Assembly (NCBI GenBank): GCA_016709675.1
Contig: JADJMH010000014.1
Location: 156,699 to 220,698 of the forward strand
From: Candidatus Accumulibacter proximus
Lineage (GTDB): Bacteria > Pseudomonadota > Gammaproteobacteria > Burkholderiales > Rhodocyclaceae
Direction of reading: 5' to 3'
Length of the DNA: 64,000 nucleotides
A program made the translations under genes and the position numbers. A model generated the notes under the pieces. It was given only the letters and a program-made list of their open reading frames with translations, searched no databases and was not told the DNA's origin. This document shows positions 1 through 8,868 of this stretch, piece after piece (within the stretch, counting starts at the first letter, position 1; each line of letters opens with the position of its first letter).

Positions 1-747
1 CGGCTGAAGGGAAAGACGCTCAGCGACGTGCAGGTGTTGTTCCGGATGCTCCCCAAGTCGAGCGGCGGACGCCACTTCGGTTCGCGCCTGGTCTTCGACC
101 GGCAGGGCTTTCTGTTCATCACCCTCGGCGATCGCGGCGACCAACAGCGGGCACAGCGTCTTGACGACCACGCCGGGTCGGTCATCCGCCTGCATGACGA
201 CGGCCGGATCCCGGTCGACAATCCGTTTGTGCAGCAACCCGGCGCGCTACCGGAAAAGTTCACGATCGGCAACCGCAATATCCAGGGTGCCGCACTGCAC
301 CCCGAAACGGGTGAGCTATGGACGCACGAACATGGCCCGCAAGGCGGCGACGAGATCAACATCATTCGCGCCGGCGTCAACTATGGCTGGCCGGTGATTA
401 CCTTCGGCAGGAACTACGGTACCGGAACACAGATCGGCGAGGGAACGGCAAAGCCCGGCATGGCGCAGCCCGTGCACCAATGGACGCCCTCGATTGCTCC
501 CTCGGGAATGGCTTTCTACACCGGCGACCGTTTCCCGGCATGGCGGGGCGATCTCTTCGTCGGTGCCCTGCGCGACCAGATGCTGGTCCGCCTGAAGCTC
601 GAGGGTTCGCGCGTCGTCGATCAGGAGCAATTGCTCAAGGCAGGCATCGGACGCATTCGCGATGTACGCACCGGACCTGACGGCTTCATCTACCTGTTGA
701 CCGACAGTCCCCGCGGCGTCATCGCGCGCCTCGAGCCGGCACGCTGA
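1..747 (+). CDS. PQQ-dependent aldose sugar dehydrogenase (YliI-like), 5' truncated by window edge
   Basis: The reading frame is open from base 1, so the N-terminus lies outside the window; 248 residues remain. Family membership rests on the motif around EHGPQGGDEINII (active-site region of the soluble glucose/sorbosone dehydrogenase beta-propeller) and on the DRGD and GRIRDVRTGPDGFIYLLTD stretches typical of the last blades. Family members use PQQ and oxidise aldose sugars in the periplasm. A signal peptide cannot be judged because the start is missing. It ends 48 bp before the next gene on the same strand. The family call is firm; the substrate is unknown. Confidence 0.85.
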   Translation, partial: RLKGKTLSDVQVLFRMLPKSSGGRHFGSRLVFDRQGFLFITLGDRGDQQRAQRLDDHAGSVIRLHDDGRIPVDNPFVQQPGALPEKFTIGNRNIQGAALHPETGELWTHEHGPQGGDEINIIRAGVNYGWPVITFGRNYGTGTQIGEGTAKPGMAQPVHQWTPSIAPSGMAFYTGDRFPAWRGDLFVGALRDQMLVRLKLEGSRVVDQEQLLKAGIGRIRDVRTGPDGFIYLLTDSPRGVIARLEPAR

Positions 748-795
748 GCAACCGGACGCCGAGCAATCCGTGCAGACAAACACACGACGCCACTG

Positions 796-1233
796 ATGCC
801 AGGCACGCACCCAGCCGCCATTGCCGGCGCCGAACTCACCGCCGCCGCCAGCCTCTTCGACTGCCGCGACTGCGGCGCCTGCTGCGCGAGTTTTCGGGTG
901 TCGTTCTACTGGGCAGAGGCCGATGCCCTTGGCTTGCCCGAAGCCCTGGTCGAACAGCTTTCGCCTTGGTACGCCTGCCTCGCCGGAACCAATGCCGCGT
1001 CGCCGCGTTGCCAGGCTTTGCAGGGCGAGGTCGGGCACTGCGTGACATGCGCCGTCTACCTCCAACGCCCGTCACCATGCCGTGAGCTCCAGCCGGGCGA
1101 CGCCCAGTGCAGCAAGGCGCGCCTCGCTTGGCGCCTGCCGGCGCTCGTCGTGCCGAGCACGGAGAAGGTGCCGGGCCTGGCGGCAGCAACCCTGCCGATG
1201 CCTGCGCACCCTGCCCGGCGCGACCGCCGCTGA
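796..1233 (+). CDS. YkgJ-family cysteine-cluster protein
   Basis: A 145-residue protein with an N-terminal CRDCGACC cluster followed by further cysteines (CQAL, CVTCAVY, CRELQPGDAQC). This pattern matches the YkgJ family of putative zinc- or iron-binding proteins. The biochemical role of the family is not settled. No signal peptide or membrane segment is visible. No clear ribosome binding site precedes the ATG. It sits 38 bp upstream of the isoaspartyl methyltransferase start and may be co-transcribed with it. Confidence 0.75.
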   Translation: MPGTHPAAIAGAELTAAASLFDCRDCGACCASFRVSFYWAEADALGLPEALVEQLSPWYACLAGTNAASPRCQALQGEVGHCVTCAVYLQRPSPCRELQPGDAQCSKARLAWRLPALVVPSTEKVPGLAAATLPMPAHPARRDRR

Positions 1234-1271
1234 CCGGCCCACCCCTCTGCCCAAGTACTCCGGAGAAACTG

Positions 1272-2072
1272 ATGTCCGCCAACCATGACCCCACCTCACG
1301 CCCCGCAGCCGTTCCTTCCCCGAAAAAGGGACAGGGAGCAACCGGCCTTACCGGCGCGCTGCTGACGCTATTGCCGGCGCTGCTCGCGGCAACCGCCGGC
1401 GCCCCCGTGGCGGCGGCCGACACCGACTACGCGGCCGCACAAAAGCGCATGGTCGAGCAGCAGCTGATCCCATCGTCACGCGGCATCACCGATCCGGCTG
1501 TCCTCAGGGCGATGGCCACGGTGCCACGGCATGAGTTCGTGCCCGCGGCCATGAAGCGGCACGCCTATGCGGACCAGCCGCTACCGATCGGTTACGGCCA
1601 GACGATTTCCCAGCCCTACGTGGTCGCTTTCATGACCGAGAAGCTGACGCCCCGGGAAACCGACCGGGTGCTCGAAATCGGCACCGGGTCGGGCTATCAG
1701 GCAGCCATCCTGTCCGGTCTGGTGCGCGAGGTCTACAGCATCGAGATCGTCGAGCCGCTGGCCAAGCGGGCGGCGAGCGATCTGGCACGACTCGGTTACC
1801 GCAACGTCAGCGTGCGTCACGGCGATGGTTACCAGGGCTGGCCCGAGGCTGCGCCGTTCGACGCCATCATCGTCACCTGCGCGCCCGACCACGTGCCGCA
1901 GCCTCTGGTCGACCAGCTCAAGGAGGGTGGCCGAATGGTCATCCCGGTTGGCGAACGGGATGATCAGAACCTGTTCCTGCTGAGAAAACGCGGCGACAGA
2001 CTGGAACGCGAAGCGATCCTGCCGGTACGCTTCGTACCGATGACCGGCGCCGCCGAAGGCACGAAAAGGTGA
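1272..2072 (+). CDS. pcm: Protein-L-isoaspartate O-methyltransferase with an export signal
   Basis: A 266-residue PCMT: it transfers methyl from S-adenosylmethionine to isoaspartyl residues in damaged proteins. The SAM-binding motif VLEIGTGSGYQAA, the QTISQPYVVAFM substrate loop and the GGRMVIPVG motif are all present. The ATG at 1272 was chosen because GGAG lies six bases upstream (1262-1265); the longer frame back to 1107 lacks support. Residues about 27-50 form a hydrophobic signal-like segment ending near VAAADTD, so this copy looks exported, unlike the usual cytosolic enzyme. Its stop overlaps the GTG of the following permease. Confidence 0.85.
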   Translation: MSANHDPTSRPAAVPSPKKGQGATGLTGALLTLLPALLAATAGAPVAAADTDYAAAQKRMVEQQLIPSSRGITDPAVLRAMATVPRHEFVPAAMKRHAYADQPLPIGYGQTISQPYVVAFMTEKLTPRETDRVLEIGTGSGYQAAILSGLVREVYSIEIVEPLAKRAASDLARLGYRNVSVRHGDGYQGWPEAAPFDAIIVTCAPDHVPQPLVDQLKEGGRMVIPVGERDDQNLFLLRKRGDRLEREAILPVRFVPMTGAAEGTKR

Positions 2073-3361
2073 GCAGCCCGGTCGCCACCCGCCGGCTCGG
2101 CCTGTTCTCGGCAACGACGCTGGTGGTGGCGAGCATGGTCGGTACCGGCGTCTTCACCACCAGCGGCTTCCTGCTGGCGGATCTGCAGTCGCCCTGGCTG
2201 GTACTGCTCGCCTGGCTGGTCGGCGGCGGGTTGGCCGCCTGTGGCGCCCTCTGCTATGGCGCGCTGGCGCGTCGACTGCCCGAGTCCGGCGGCGAATACC
2301 TCTTTCTCTCGCGCACGCTGCACCCGGCCGCAGGCGCCATGGCGGGCTGGATATCGATCGTCGTCGGCTTCGCCGCCCCGCTCGCCGCCGCGGCACTCGC
2401 CTTCGGGGAATATACCCGCGACTGGTTGCCAGGTAAGTCGCCGCAATGGCTGGGCAGCGGGCTGTTGTGTGGCTTGGCCCTGATCCACGCGCTCCGGATG
2501 GAGGGCGGTGCCCGCCTGCACAATCTGACGGTTGCGCTCGAGATGCTGCTGATTGGCGCCTTTGCCGTCCTCGCCCTGGCGCGCCTGCCGGCCGAGGTAC
2601 TGACGCGCCCGACACCCGACAGCAGCAGTCCGGCCGGGTTTGCTGTCGGCCTGATCTGGGTATCGTTCAGCTACTACGGCTGGAACGCCGCCGTTTATGT
2701 GGCCGGCGAGGTGCGCGATGCCGAGCGTAACCTGCCGCGCTCGCTGCTCATCGGTACCGCACTGGTGACCGGTCTCTACCTGGCGCTCAACGCTGCCTTC
2801 GTCTTCGCGGCGCCGTGGGAGGTACTCGCCGGCCAGGCCGAGATCGGCCGCCTCGCCGCGCAAGCGCTGGGCGGGGCGCTCTGGGCCGACGCCCTGACGG
2901 CACTGATCGCCCTGGTCCTCGCCGCGTCGGTCTCGGCGATGACCGTCGCCGGATCACGGGTCTATGCCCGCATGGCGACCGACGGCGAGCTGCCGCGCTT
3001 GTTCAGGGCGCAGGCCGGCGTGCCACGGCTGGCGATCGCCATGCAATGCGCGCTGGCGCTGGCGCTGATGTGGAGCGCCAGCTTCCGGAGCCTGCTGACC
3101 TACATCGGCTTCACCCTCAATCTCTGTGCTGCCGCCACCGTCGTCGGCCTGATCCGGATCCGGCTGCGCGAAGGTGCTCAACTCAAGGTCGTCGGCTGGC
3201 CCCTGGCGCCGGCGACCTTCCTGCTCGGCGTCCTGTGGATGGCCTCGAGTGCCGTCGTCCGGCAGCCGATCGAGAGTCTCTGGGGCCTGGCCACCCTGGC
3301 CATGGCCTGGCTGCTCTGGCGCCTTGGCCGGGCGCTGCGGGGCGAGCAGTCCCGACACTGA
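2069..3361 (+). CDS. APC-family amino acid permease
   Basis: A 430-residue protein with about twelve hydrophobic segments. The start VVASMVGTGVFTTSGF is the TM1 motif of the amino acid-polyamine-organocation superfamily, and VSFSYYGWNAAVYVAGEV matches TM6 of the family. It is an inner-membrane transporter probably for amino acids; the substrate cannot be read from sequence. The GTG start overlaps the pcm stop by four bases (GTGA), so the two are translationally coupled. It converges with the minus-strand gene at 3548. Confidence 0.85.
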   Translation: MSSPVATRRLGLFSATTLVVASMVGTGVFTTSGFLLADLQSPWLVLLAWLVGGGLAACGALCYGALARRLPESGGEYLFLSRTLHPAAGAMAGWISIVVGFAAPLAAAALAFGEYTRDWLPGKSPQWLGSGLLCGLALIHALRMEGGARLHNLTVALEMLLIGAFAVLALARLPAEVLTRPTPDSSSPAGFAVGLIWVSFSYYGWNAAVYVAGEVRDAERNLPRSLLIGTALVTGLYLALNAAFVFAAPWEVLAGQAEIGRLAAQALGGALWADALTALIALVLAASVSAMTVAGSRVYARMATDGELPRLFRAQAGVPRLAIAMQCALALALMWSASFRSLLTYIGFTLNLCAAATVVGLIRIRLREGAQLKVVGWPLAPATFLLGVLWMASSAVVRQPIESLWGLATLAMAWLLWRLGRALRGEQSRH

Positions 3362-3482
3362 GACTGGCACAGACCCGGGTCTTTCGTTGCTCCCGAGACC
3401 CAGCCGCGAAGGATGTTCCGGCAACGGCCGTGGATAGCGACACGGCGGCGAGCAGCAGAGCATTCCGCTTCATCGATTTCAT
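3183..3482 (-). CDS. Putative small exported protein, 3' half antisense to the permease gene
   Basis: A possible 99-residue product whose first 27 residues form a good signal peptide (MKRNALLLAAVSLSTAV, then a TSFAAG cleavage site). GAGGAG directly precedes the first ATG (3482) and lies about nine bases before the second (3473), which suggests the second is used. The mature part has low complexity and overlaps the end of the APC permease on the other strand, which is unusual. It may be the 5' end of a gene that lost its own 3' part. No family was recognised. Confidence 0.3.
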   Translation of the reverse strand: MKSMKRNALLLAAVSLSTAVAGTSFAAGSREQRKTRVCASLSVGTARPAAPGQGARAARPWPGWPGPRDSRSAAGRRHSRPSTGRRAGRSPAPGASRRP

Positions 3483-3547
3483 CTCCTCTTGGCTTGCAAC
3501 TTCCGGTGTCGGATGCGGAATGCAGCCATCCACCGGTGAAAAGCAAT

Positions 3548-4867
3548 TCATCGCATCTCGAAGGCTTCCTGATGGAAGCGCAGTCGCCTGCCGAGCCTGT
3601 CGAGCCCGCTGCGCAGGGCGTCGGCGAGCCGACTGGGACCGCAGAACCAGACCTCGGCCTGCTGCTCGCTGCCAAGCGAACGGCTCAGGGATTCCGCCGT
3701 CAGGCTCGCACCCTGACGTGCGCCATGCACATGCAGGCGGATGCCCGGCAGCGTCGCGCACAGGCGCTCAAGGCGCGGCACGAAAGCATCGCTGGCCTGA
3801 TCACGGGTGCAGTAGTGCAGGTCAGCCGCCGGTGCTTGTGCCGGTGCCGACTGCAGCGACTCCAGCCAGGCAAGAAAAGGCGTCACGCCGATGCCACCCG
3901 CGATCCAGATCTGACGGGCATGCGGATTGCAGCGGGCAAGATCGAAGCGGCCGTAGGGGCCTTCGACACGCACGCCCTGTCCCGCTTGCAGGCGAGCGGC
4001 AAGGCTGCCGGTGTAGTCGCCGAGAGCCTTGATGTCGAAGCTGATCACCCGATCGCCCTGGTCGGCACTGGCGATGGTGAAGGGGTGCGCCCCCTCTTTC
4101 TCGTCGAAGGTGACAAAGGCGAACTGGCCGGGGTGGTGACCGTGCCAGCCGCGATCGAGGCGGCAGCGTACGGTGGTAATGTCCGGCGATGGCTGCTCGA
4201 CCGCGAGGATCTCGCCGGCCGCTTGGCGCGTACGACCAATGCTGCCCTGCAGCGAGCGAAAGGCGCCATACACCCCGACGGCCAGCAAGACGGCAAGCAG
4301 CGCGCCTGCCGGCTGCGCCCAGTAGTCCGTCGGGGCCAGCAGTGCCGCGTGGAAGGCGAGCATCAGATAGAGCACCGGCATGGCACGGTGCAGGCAACGC
4401 CACGCCTTGTACGGAAATTTCTTCCACAGGGTGATGACCAGCATGATCAGCACGGCGTAGATCGCCCACTCGCCGATGTCTTCGGCCAGATCGCGCAGCA
4501 CTTTCAGCAGACCGGCAAACTTCTCCTTCGGGATGCGCCCCTCGCGGCCAATCGTCGATTTCAGGATGTCGTCGGACATCTCGATCAGCCAGTGCAATGC
4601 GGCAAGTGAAATCGCGAGAATGCCCGCCCACTTGTGGGTGCGGTACACGCGATCCATCCCGCCCAGCGGTGCTTCCAGCCAGGTCGGGCGGGTAGCCAGG
4701 AACATCGCCAGCGACATCAGGGCAATCGACAGATAGCCGCTCAGATAGAGCGCCTCCTGGCGGCTGATCCATAGCGGATGCGCGCTGGCCGGATAGGATG
4801 TGTTGAGCACGTCCCAGCCCCAGACGGCGGCGACCAGGGCAAGCAGACTGGCGAGTAGGGGTTTCAT
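3548..4867 (-). CDS. Ferric-reductase-like transmembrane flavoprotein (cytochrome b plus FAD/NAD domain)
   Basis: A 439-residue protein. The N-terminal half has about six membrane helices with spaced histidines (THKWAG, LHWLI, CLHRAMP, AFHAALL) suited to bis-heme b binding as in ferric reductase/NOX-type domains. The C-terminal half is a ferredoxin-NADP reductase module: HPFTIAS for FAD binding, EGPYGRF, and GGIGVTPFLAWL plus WFCGPS for the nicotinamide nucleotide. It would move electrons across the inner membrane. It is the downstream arm of the cytochrome cluster and has its own four-pentamer operator at 5032-5069. The acceptor is unknown. Confidence 0.8.
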   Translation of the reverse strand: MKPLLASLLALVAAVWGWDVLNTSYPASAHPLWISRQEALYLSGYLSIALMSLAMFLATRPTWLEAPLGGMDRVYRTHKWAGILAISLAALHWLIEMSDDILKSTIGREGRIPKEKFAGLLKVLRDLAEDIGEWAIYAVLIMLVITLWKKFPYKAWRCLHRAMPVLYLMLAFHAALLAPTDYWAQPAGALLAVLLAVGVYGAFRSLQGSIGRTRQAAGEILAVEQPSPDITTVRCRLDRGWHGHHPGQFAFVTFDEKEGAHPFTIASADQGDRVISFDIKALGDYTGSLAARLQAGQGVRVEGPYGRFDLARCNPHARQIWIAGGIGVTPFLAWLESLQSAPAQAPAADLHYCTRDQASDAFVPRLERLCATLPGIRLHVHGARQGASLTAESLSRSLGSEQQAEVWFCGPSRLADALRSGLDRLGRRLRFHQEAFEMR

Positions 4868-4990
4868 GGCGATTCGCTCAAGAAAGTTGCAGGCCGATTA
4901 CCCGGCCACCGTTTGCGCTGGCGGGGCGCTCCGCGGCAGATCGTCGCGACAGCGGCGCTTGCTGCATTCGGCGGACATGCTGCTGACCAC

Positions 4991-5012
4991 AAATCCACGT
5001 TAAATCCACGTT
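4991..5012. repeat. Perfect 11-bp tandem duplication AAATCCACGTT
   Basis: AAATCCACGTT occurs twice head to tail upstream of the ferric-reductase-like gene. The 11-bp period equals one helical turn and matches the spacing in the nearby operator at 5032-5069. It may be an extra regulator site or a chance duplication. Confidence 0.4.
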
Positions 5013-5031
5013 CATTGTGCACGGCGCTGAC

Positions 5032-5069
5032 TGAATGCGCCCTGAAGCATCTGTTCATCTGGCGTTGAT
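5032..5069. promoter_or_regulatory. Four-pentamer operator in 11-bp register (copy 1)
   Basis: TGAAT, TGAAG, TTCAT and TTGAT begin at 5032, 5043, 5054 and 5065, each exactly 11 bp apart, giving two direct repeats followed by two in opposite sense. The layout is almost the same as at 6083-6120. Tandem 11-bp half-sites are typical of OmpR/PhoB-family regulators, and such a regulator is encoded at 6551. It lies about 165 bp upstream of the minus-strand flavoprotein start at 4867. Binding by that regulator is inference. Confidence 0.6.
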
Positions 5070-5081
5070 CAAACATGCCGT

Positions 5082-5573
5082 TCATTCGTCGTAGTAACCG
5101 CGTTCGGCGTCGGTATGGCAGGCGGCACAGTTGGCCTTGCTACGCACATCCTTGTGCTTCCATTCCCAGCCCGCCACTTTGCGGTGTTCCTTCACCCACT
5201 TCGGCAATTCGGTGATGCGCAGCGGCGCGCTGGTAGTCGACACGCCGCGCAGCAACTTGTTGCTGTAGCGCCGGCCACCAGTGTCGGCCGCGTTGTTGAC
5301 CAGATACTCGGTAATCTTTGCTGCCAGCGCGGGATCAACCGTGGCATCGTCACCGAAGTGATTTCTGAGCTCGCCCATCATCCGCTTCCATGAATTGGCC
5401 GGCAGCATTGAAGGGGCAAAGGCGATGTGGCAGCTGCCGCACTCTTCCTTGACCACCGGTTCGGCCACGGGCGGGAAATAGTGGCTGCCGCCGGCCTGCG
5501 CCCTGCCCAGAACAAGCCCAGCGAAGGCAATGGCGAGCAGGCCGAGGGCCAGAGGGCGGGCAGGTATCTTCAT
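5082..5573 (-). CDS. Diheme cytochrome c (DHC family)
   Basis: A 163-residue periplasmic cytochrome with a clear signal peptide (ALGLLAIAFAGLVLGRAQAGG) and two heme-binding motifs, CGSCH near the N-terminus and CAACH near the C-terminus. The spacing and the WKHKDVRSKANCAACHTDAERG ending match the diheme cytochrome c (DHC) family, known as the partner of SHP-type oxygen-binding cytochromes. The SHP-type gene is immediately upstream (25 bp), so the two are probably co-transcribed and interact. It likely passes electrons between a membrane cytochrome b and the SHP protein. Confidence 0.85.
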   Translation of the reverse strand: MKIPARPLALGLLAIAFAGLVLGRAQAGGSHYFPPVAEPVVKEECGSCHIAFAPSMLPANSWKRMMGELRNHFGDDATVDPALAAKITEYLVNNAADTGGRRYSNKLLRGVSTTSAPLRITELPKWVKEHRKVAGWEWKHKDVRSKANCAACHTDAERGYYDE

Positions 5574-5598
5574 GGTCGGCTCCTTGAATGTTGTTGGC

Positions 5599-6020
5599 TC
5601 ACTGGCTGATCATCAAAGTCAGCCAGTCGCCCTTTTCCAGCGGCGTGCATTCCCGACCGAGCACTTCGTTGCAGTTGCGTTTGAACCACTTCTCGACTTT
5701 CGCCGGGTCGGTGTAACGTGAGGGTGAAGCCGACAGCCCCATCGCCTCGATGGTCTTGCCGGCGGGATTGCGGCCGGCGCCGCGCGTGTCGTTGCCGTGG
5801 CATGAGGTGCAGGCCGGCGTATCCGGCTTGCCGCCGGCGAAGGCCTGGGTGTGCAAGGCCTTGCCGCGCGCAGCAGAGAATCCGGCGAAGGCCGGGTTGG
5901 CGGCCCTTGCAGCACTGGCATACTTGTCCAGTTGTTCCTCGCGCGGCCCGGCGATGCCGGGGCTGGAAGTAATCAGGACCAGGCTGGCGGCAAACAGGGG
6001 GCGGTGATCTTTCTGCTCAT
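5599..6020 (-). pseudogene. SHP-type (DUF1924) cytochrome c, frameshifted in the signal peptide
   Basis: The mature domain is clear: one CTSCH heme motif, NPAGKTIEAMGLSASP and a C-terminal TPLEKGDWLTLM, as in the DUF1924/sphaeroides heme protein family of oxygen-binding cytochromes. The only good start, ATG at 6020 preceded by GAGAG, reads MSRKITAP and then leaves the frame. Adding one C to the run at about 5997-6001 joins it to LFAASLVLITSSPGIAG, a complete signal peptide. So either the assembly lost a base in a homopolymer or the gene is recently broken. It forms a pair with the DHC gene downstream and is divergent from the PepSY-regulator operon. Confidence 0.75.
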
Positions 6021-6082
6021 GTATCTCTCGTCGCTTTCGTTTGGTGTTTGGCGGTGTGGGAGCCATGATGCAGGCAGGTGAC

Positions 6083-6120
6083 TGAACGCCAGCTGAACCC
6101 GTCGTTCATCCTGCGTTCAT
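6083..6120. promoter_or_regulatory. Four-pentamer operator in 11-bp register (copy 2)
   Basis: TGAAC, TGAAC, TTCAT and TTCAT start at 6083, 6094, 6105 and 6116, exactly 11 bp apart. The element sits in the divergent interval between the SHP-type cytochrome gene and the PepSY-regulator-kinase operon. Its layout matches copy 1 at 5032-5069. It is a strong candidate for autoregulation by the response regulator encoded at 6551 and for co-control of both cytochrome arms. Confidence 0.65.
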
Positions 6121-6143
6121 CAATTCCGGGCTATAACTTGCGC

Positions 6144-6550
6144 ATGCTGAAACAGGACCACATCGTCAATCGCCCCTCAGACCGCCACATGGCCGCAGGT
6201 GTGCTTCTTGCACTGTGTCTGGTCATGGGCAGCGGCACCAGCATGGCCAGTGAGGATCACGACCGCGCCCGGCAGGCGGTGGAAGCCGGCGAAGTACTGC
6301 CGCTGCGCACCATCCTTGAACGGGTCGACCGCGAATATCCGGGGCAGGTAGTCGATGTCGAACTGGAGCGCGAGCGTGAAAGCAGCCAGGAGCGCTGGGT
6401 ATACAAGATCAAGCTGCTGCGCAGCGGCGGCGCGCTGATGAAACTCAAGGTGGATGCGCGCGATGGAAGCATCATTGGCAAAAAGGCCGCGGGCGGGCAT
6501 GAGCGCGAACGGGAACAGCAAAGAAATCGACGCGGCGGAGAAGACCACTG

Positions 6551-6551
<1 letters not shown>
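6144..6551 (+). CDS. PepSY-domain periplasmic protein
   Basis: A 135-residue protein with a signal peptide (MAAGVLLALCLVMGSGTSMAS) and a single PepSY domain (LPLRTILERVDREYPGQVVDVELERE, KLLRSGGALMKLKVDARDGSIIG), followed by a very charged tail. The ATG at 6144 is preferred over a GTG at 6078 because the latter would place the operator inside the coding region. PepSY proteins of this size often precede QseBC/PmrAB-like systems and may act as periplasmic sensors or modulators. Its stop overlaps the response regulator ATG by one base. Confidence 0.75.
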
Positions 6552-7209
<658 letters not shown>

Positions 7210-7213
<4 letters not shown>

Positions 7214-8637
7214 CGGCTGCAGCGACCAGGGATGGCGCATCCGCCTTGCCGCGAGGCTCGCTGCGCTTGCGCCTGCTGTCCGGCACCCTGGTCTGGATCG
7301 CTGCCTCGATCGTCGTTGCCGGCTGGGGCTTGAGCAACCTCTTCCACCGGCATGTGGAAGCCCAGTTTTACGCCGAACTGCAAACGCATCTCGACCAGCT
7401 GACCGCCAATCTCACGCTGGATGCACGCGGACTCCCGGTGCTCGCGCTGCCCCTGAGCGATCCGCGCCTGAGCCGCCCCTATTCCGGCTGCTACTGGCAG
7501 ATCGACCGCATCGATGAAGACAATCGCGGCGCAGCGGCAGGCGCCGGGCTGCTGCGTTCGCGTTCGCTGTGGGATCATGTACTCACCGTGCCGGCGGATA
7601 CGCCCGCCGACGGCGAACTCCACCGGCACCGCGCCACCGGCCCGGAAGGCGGCATGCTTGGCGCGATCGAACGCAGCGTACGCATCGACGACACCCCCGA
7701 TGGCAAGCCAGCCACCTTTCGCCTGATCGCCGCCGCCGACGAGCGCCAGATGTCCGAACCGGTCTCGCGCTTCAGTGGCGCACTGTGGATGGCGCTTGGT
7801 GCCCTCGGGGCCGGCCTTGTCATTGCCGCCATGGTCCAGGTTTTTGTCGGACTGGCGCCGCTGCAAAAGCTGCGCGCTGCGCTGGGCAAGGTGCGCAGCG
7901 GCGAAATGCAGCAGCTGGATGGCGAATTTCCGGCGGAAATCATGCCCCTGGTTGCCGAATTCAATACCGTCCTGGCGCAGAACGCCGAAGTCGTCGAGCG
8001 CGCCCGCACGCAGGCAGGCAACCTCGCGCATGCGTTGAAAACACCACTCTCCGTGCTGTTCAACGCCGCCCAGAGCCCGGACACCAAAGACAGGGAACTC
8101 TCCGGCCTGGTGATCGATCAGGTCGGCATCGCCAGACGGCAGGTGGACTACCACCTGGCCCGGGCGCAGGCGGCGGCAAGCGCCCGTATCCCCGGTACCC
8201 GCACACCGGTATTTCCGATCATCGAGGGGCTGGCGCGGACCATGCGGCGTATCCATGCCGGTCGACAGCTGGTGCTGACCGCAATGCCAGCGTCGACGTC
8301 GCTGAGTTTTCGCGGCGAAGCGCAGGATTTGCAGGAAATGCTGGGCAATTTGCTCGATAACGCCTGTAAGTGGGCTTCGCATCGGGTCGAAATCAGCACC
8401 TGCAGCGAGGACGATCAGCTGCGCATCGTCGTTGACGACGATGGCTCCGGCCTGGCCGTCGAACAACGCGATGCCGTCATCCGTCGGGGTGCTCGCGCCG
8501 ACGAGGAAGTACCGGGATCAGGTCTCGGGCTGGCAATTGTCGATGATCTGGTACGCCTGTATGGCGGCCAGATCGTGCTCGCCGATTCACCGCTCGGCGG
8601 CTTGCGCTCAGTACTTGTTCTCCCGCTCGCCCGATAG
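7210..8637 (+). CDS. Sensor histidine kinase, membrane bound
   Basis: A 475-residue kinase with two membrane segments (about residues 24-43 and 190-212) flanking a periplasmic sensor domain. The dimerisation box is NLAHALKTPLSVL, followed by the N box NLLDNACKWA, and G boxes DDDGSGL and GSGLGLAIV. The HALKTPL form is typical of PhoQ/QseC-like kinases. It pairs with the regulator at 6551. The signal is unknown; the cytochrome context suggests redox or oxygen, or a product of the cluster. Confidence 0.9.
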
Positions 8638-8666
8638 TTCGGCGGCCGCCTGCGCGTGCGATGGTT

Positions 8667-8682
8667 GTTAACCTGCGGTTAA
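8667..8682. promoter_or_regulatory. GTTAA direct repeat, 11-bp period
   Basis: GTTAA begins at 8667 and again at 8678, in the gap between the kinase and the reductase operon. On the other strand it reads TTAAC-N6-TTAAC, which resembles half-site spacing of PmrA/QseB-type regulators. The sequence differs from the pentamers at 5032 and 6083, so control by the same regulator is uncertain. Confidence 0.35.
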
Positions 8683-8719
8683 TCCCGAGCGGCGTAGGCT
8701 GGCGAAAACACGCAGAAAG

Positions 8720-8832
8720 GCCGCGCCTGGGGCTGGGGGGCCCCGCGGCCCCGCCCTCGCCCCGCTCGGACGGCGGGGGGGCCGGGCGGCGGGGGCGGGG
8801 CGGGGGCGGGGGGGGGGCGGGGGGGGGGGGGC
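8720..8832. other. Extreme G/C low-complexity stretch, possible assembly artefact
   Basis: This stretch is composed almost only of G and C with long G runs, unlike anything else in the window. It ends abruptly where the ferredoxin-reductase reading frame becomes convincing. It replaces the expected N-terminus and start codon of that gene, so it probably marks a bad join or low-quality sequence. A real G-rich element cannot be excluded. Confidence 0.6.
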
Positions 8833-8868
8833 GAAGATGTCGCACAGTCGATCTGCTCCTTTTACCTC

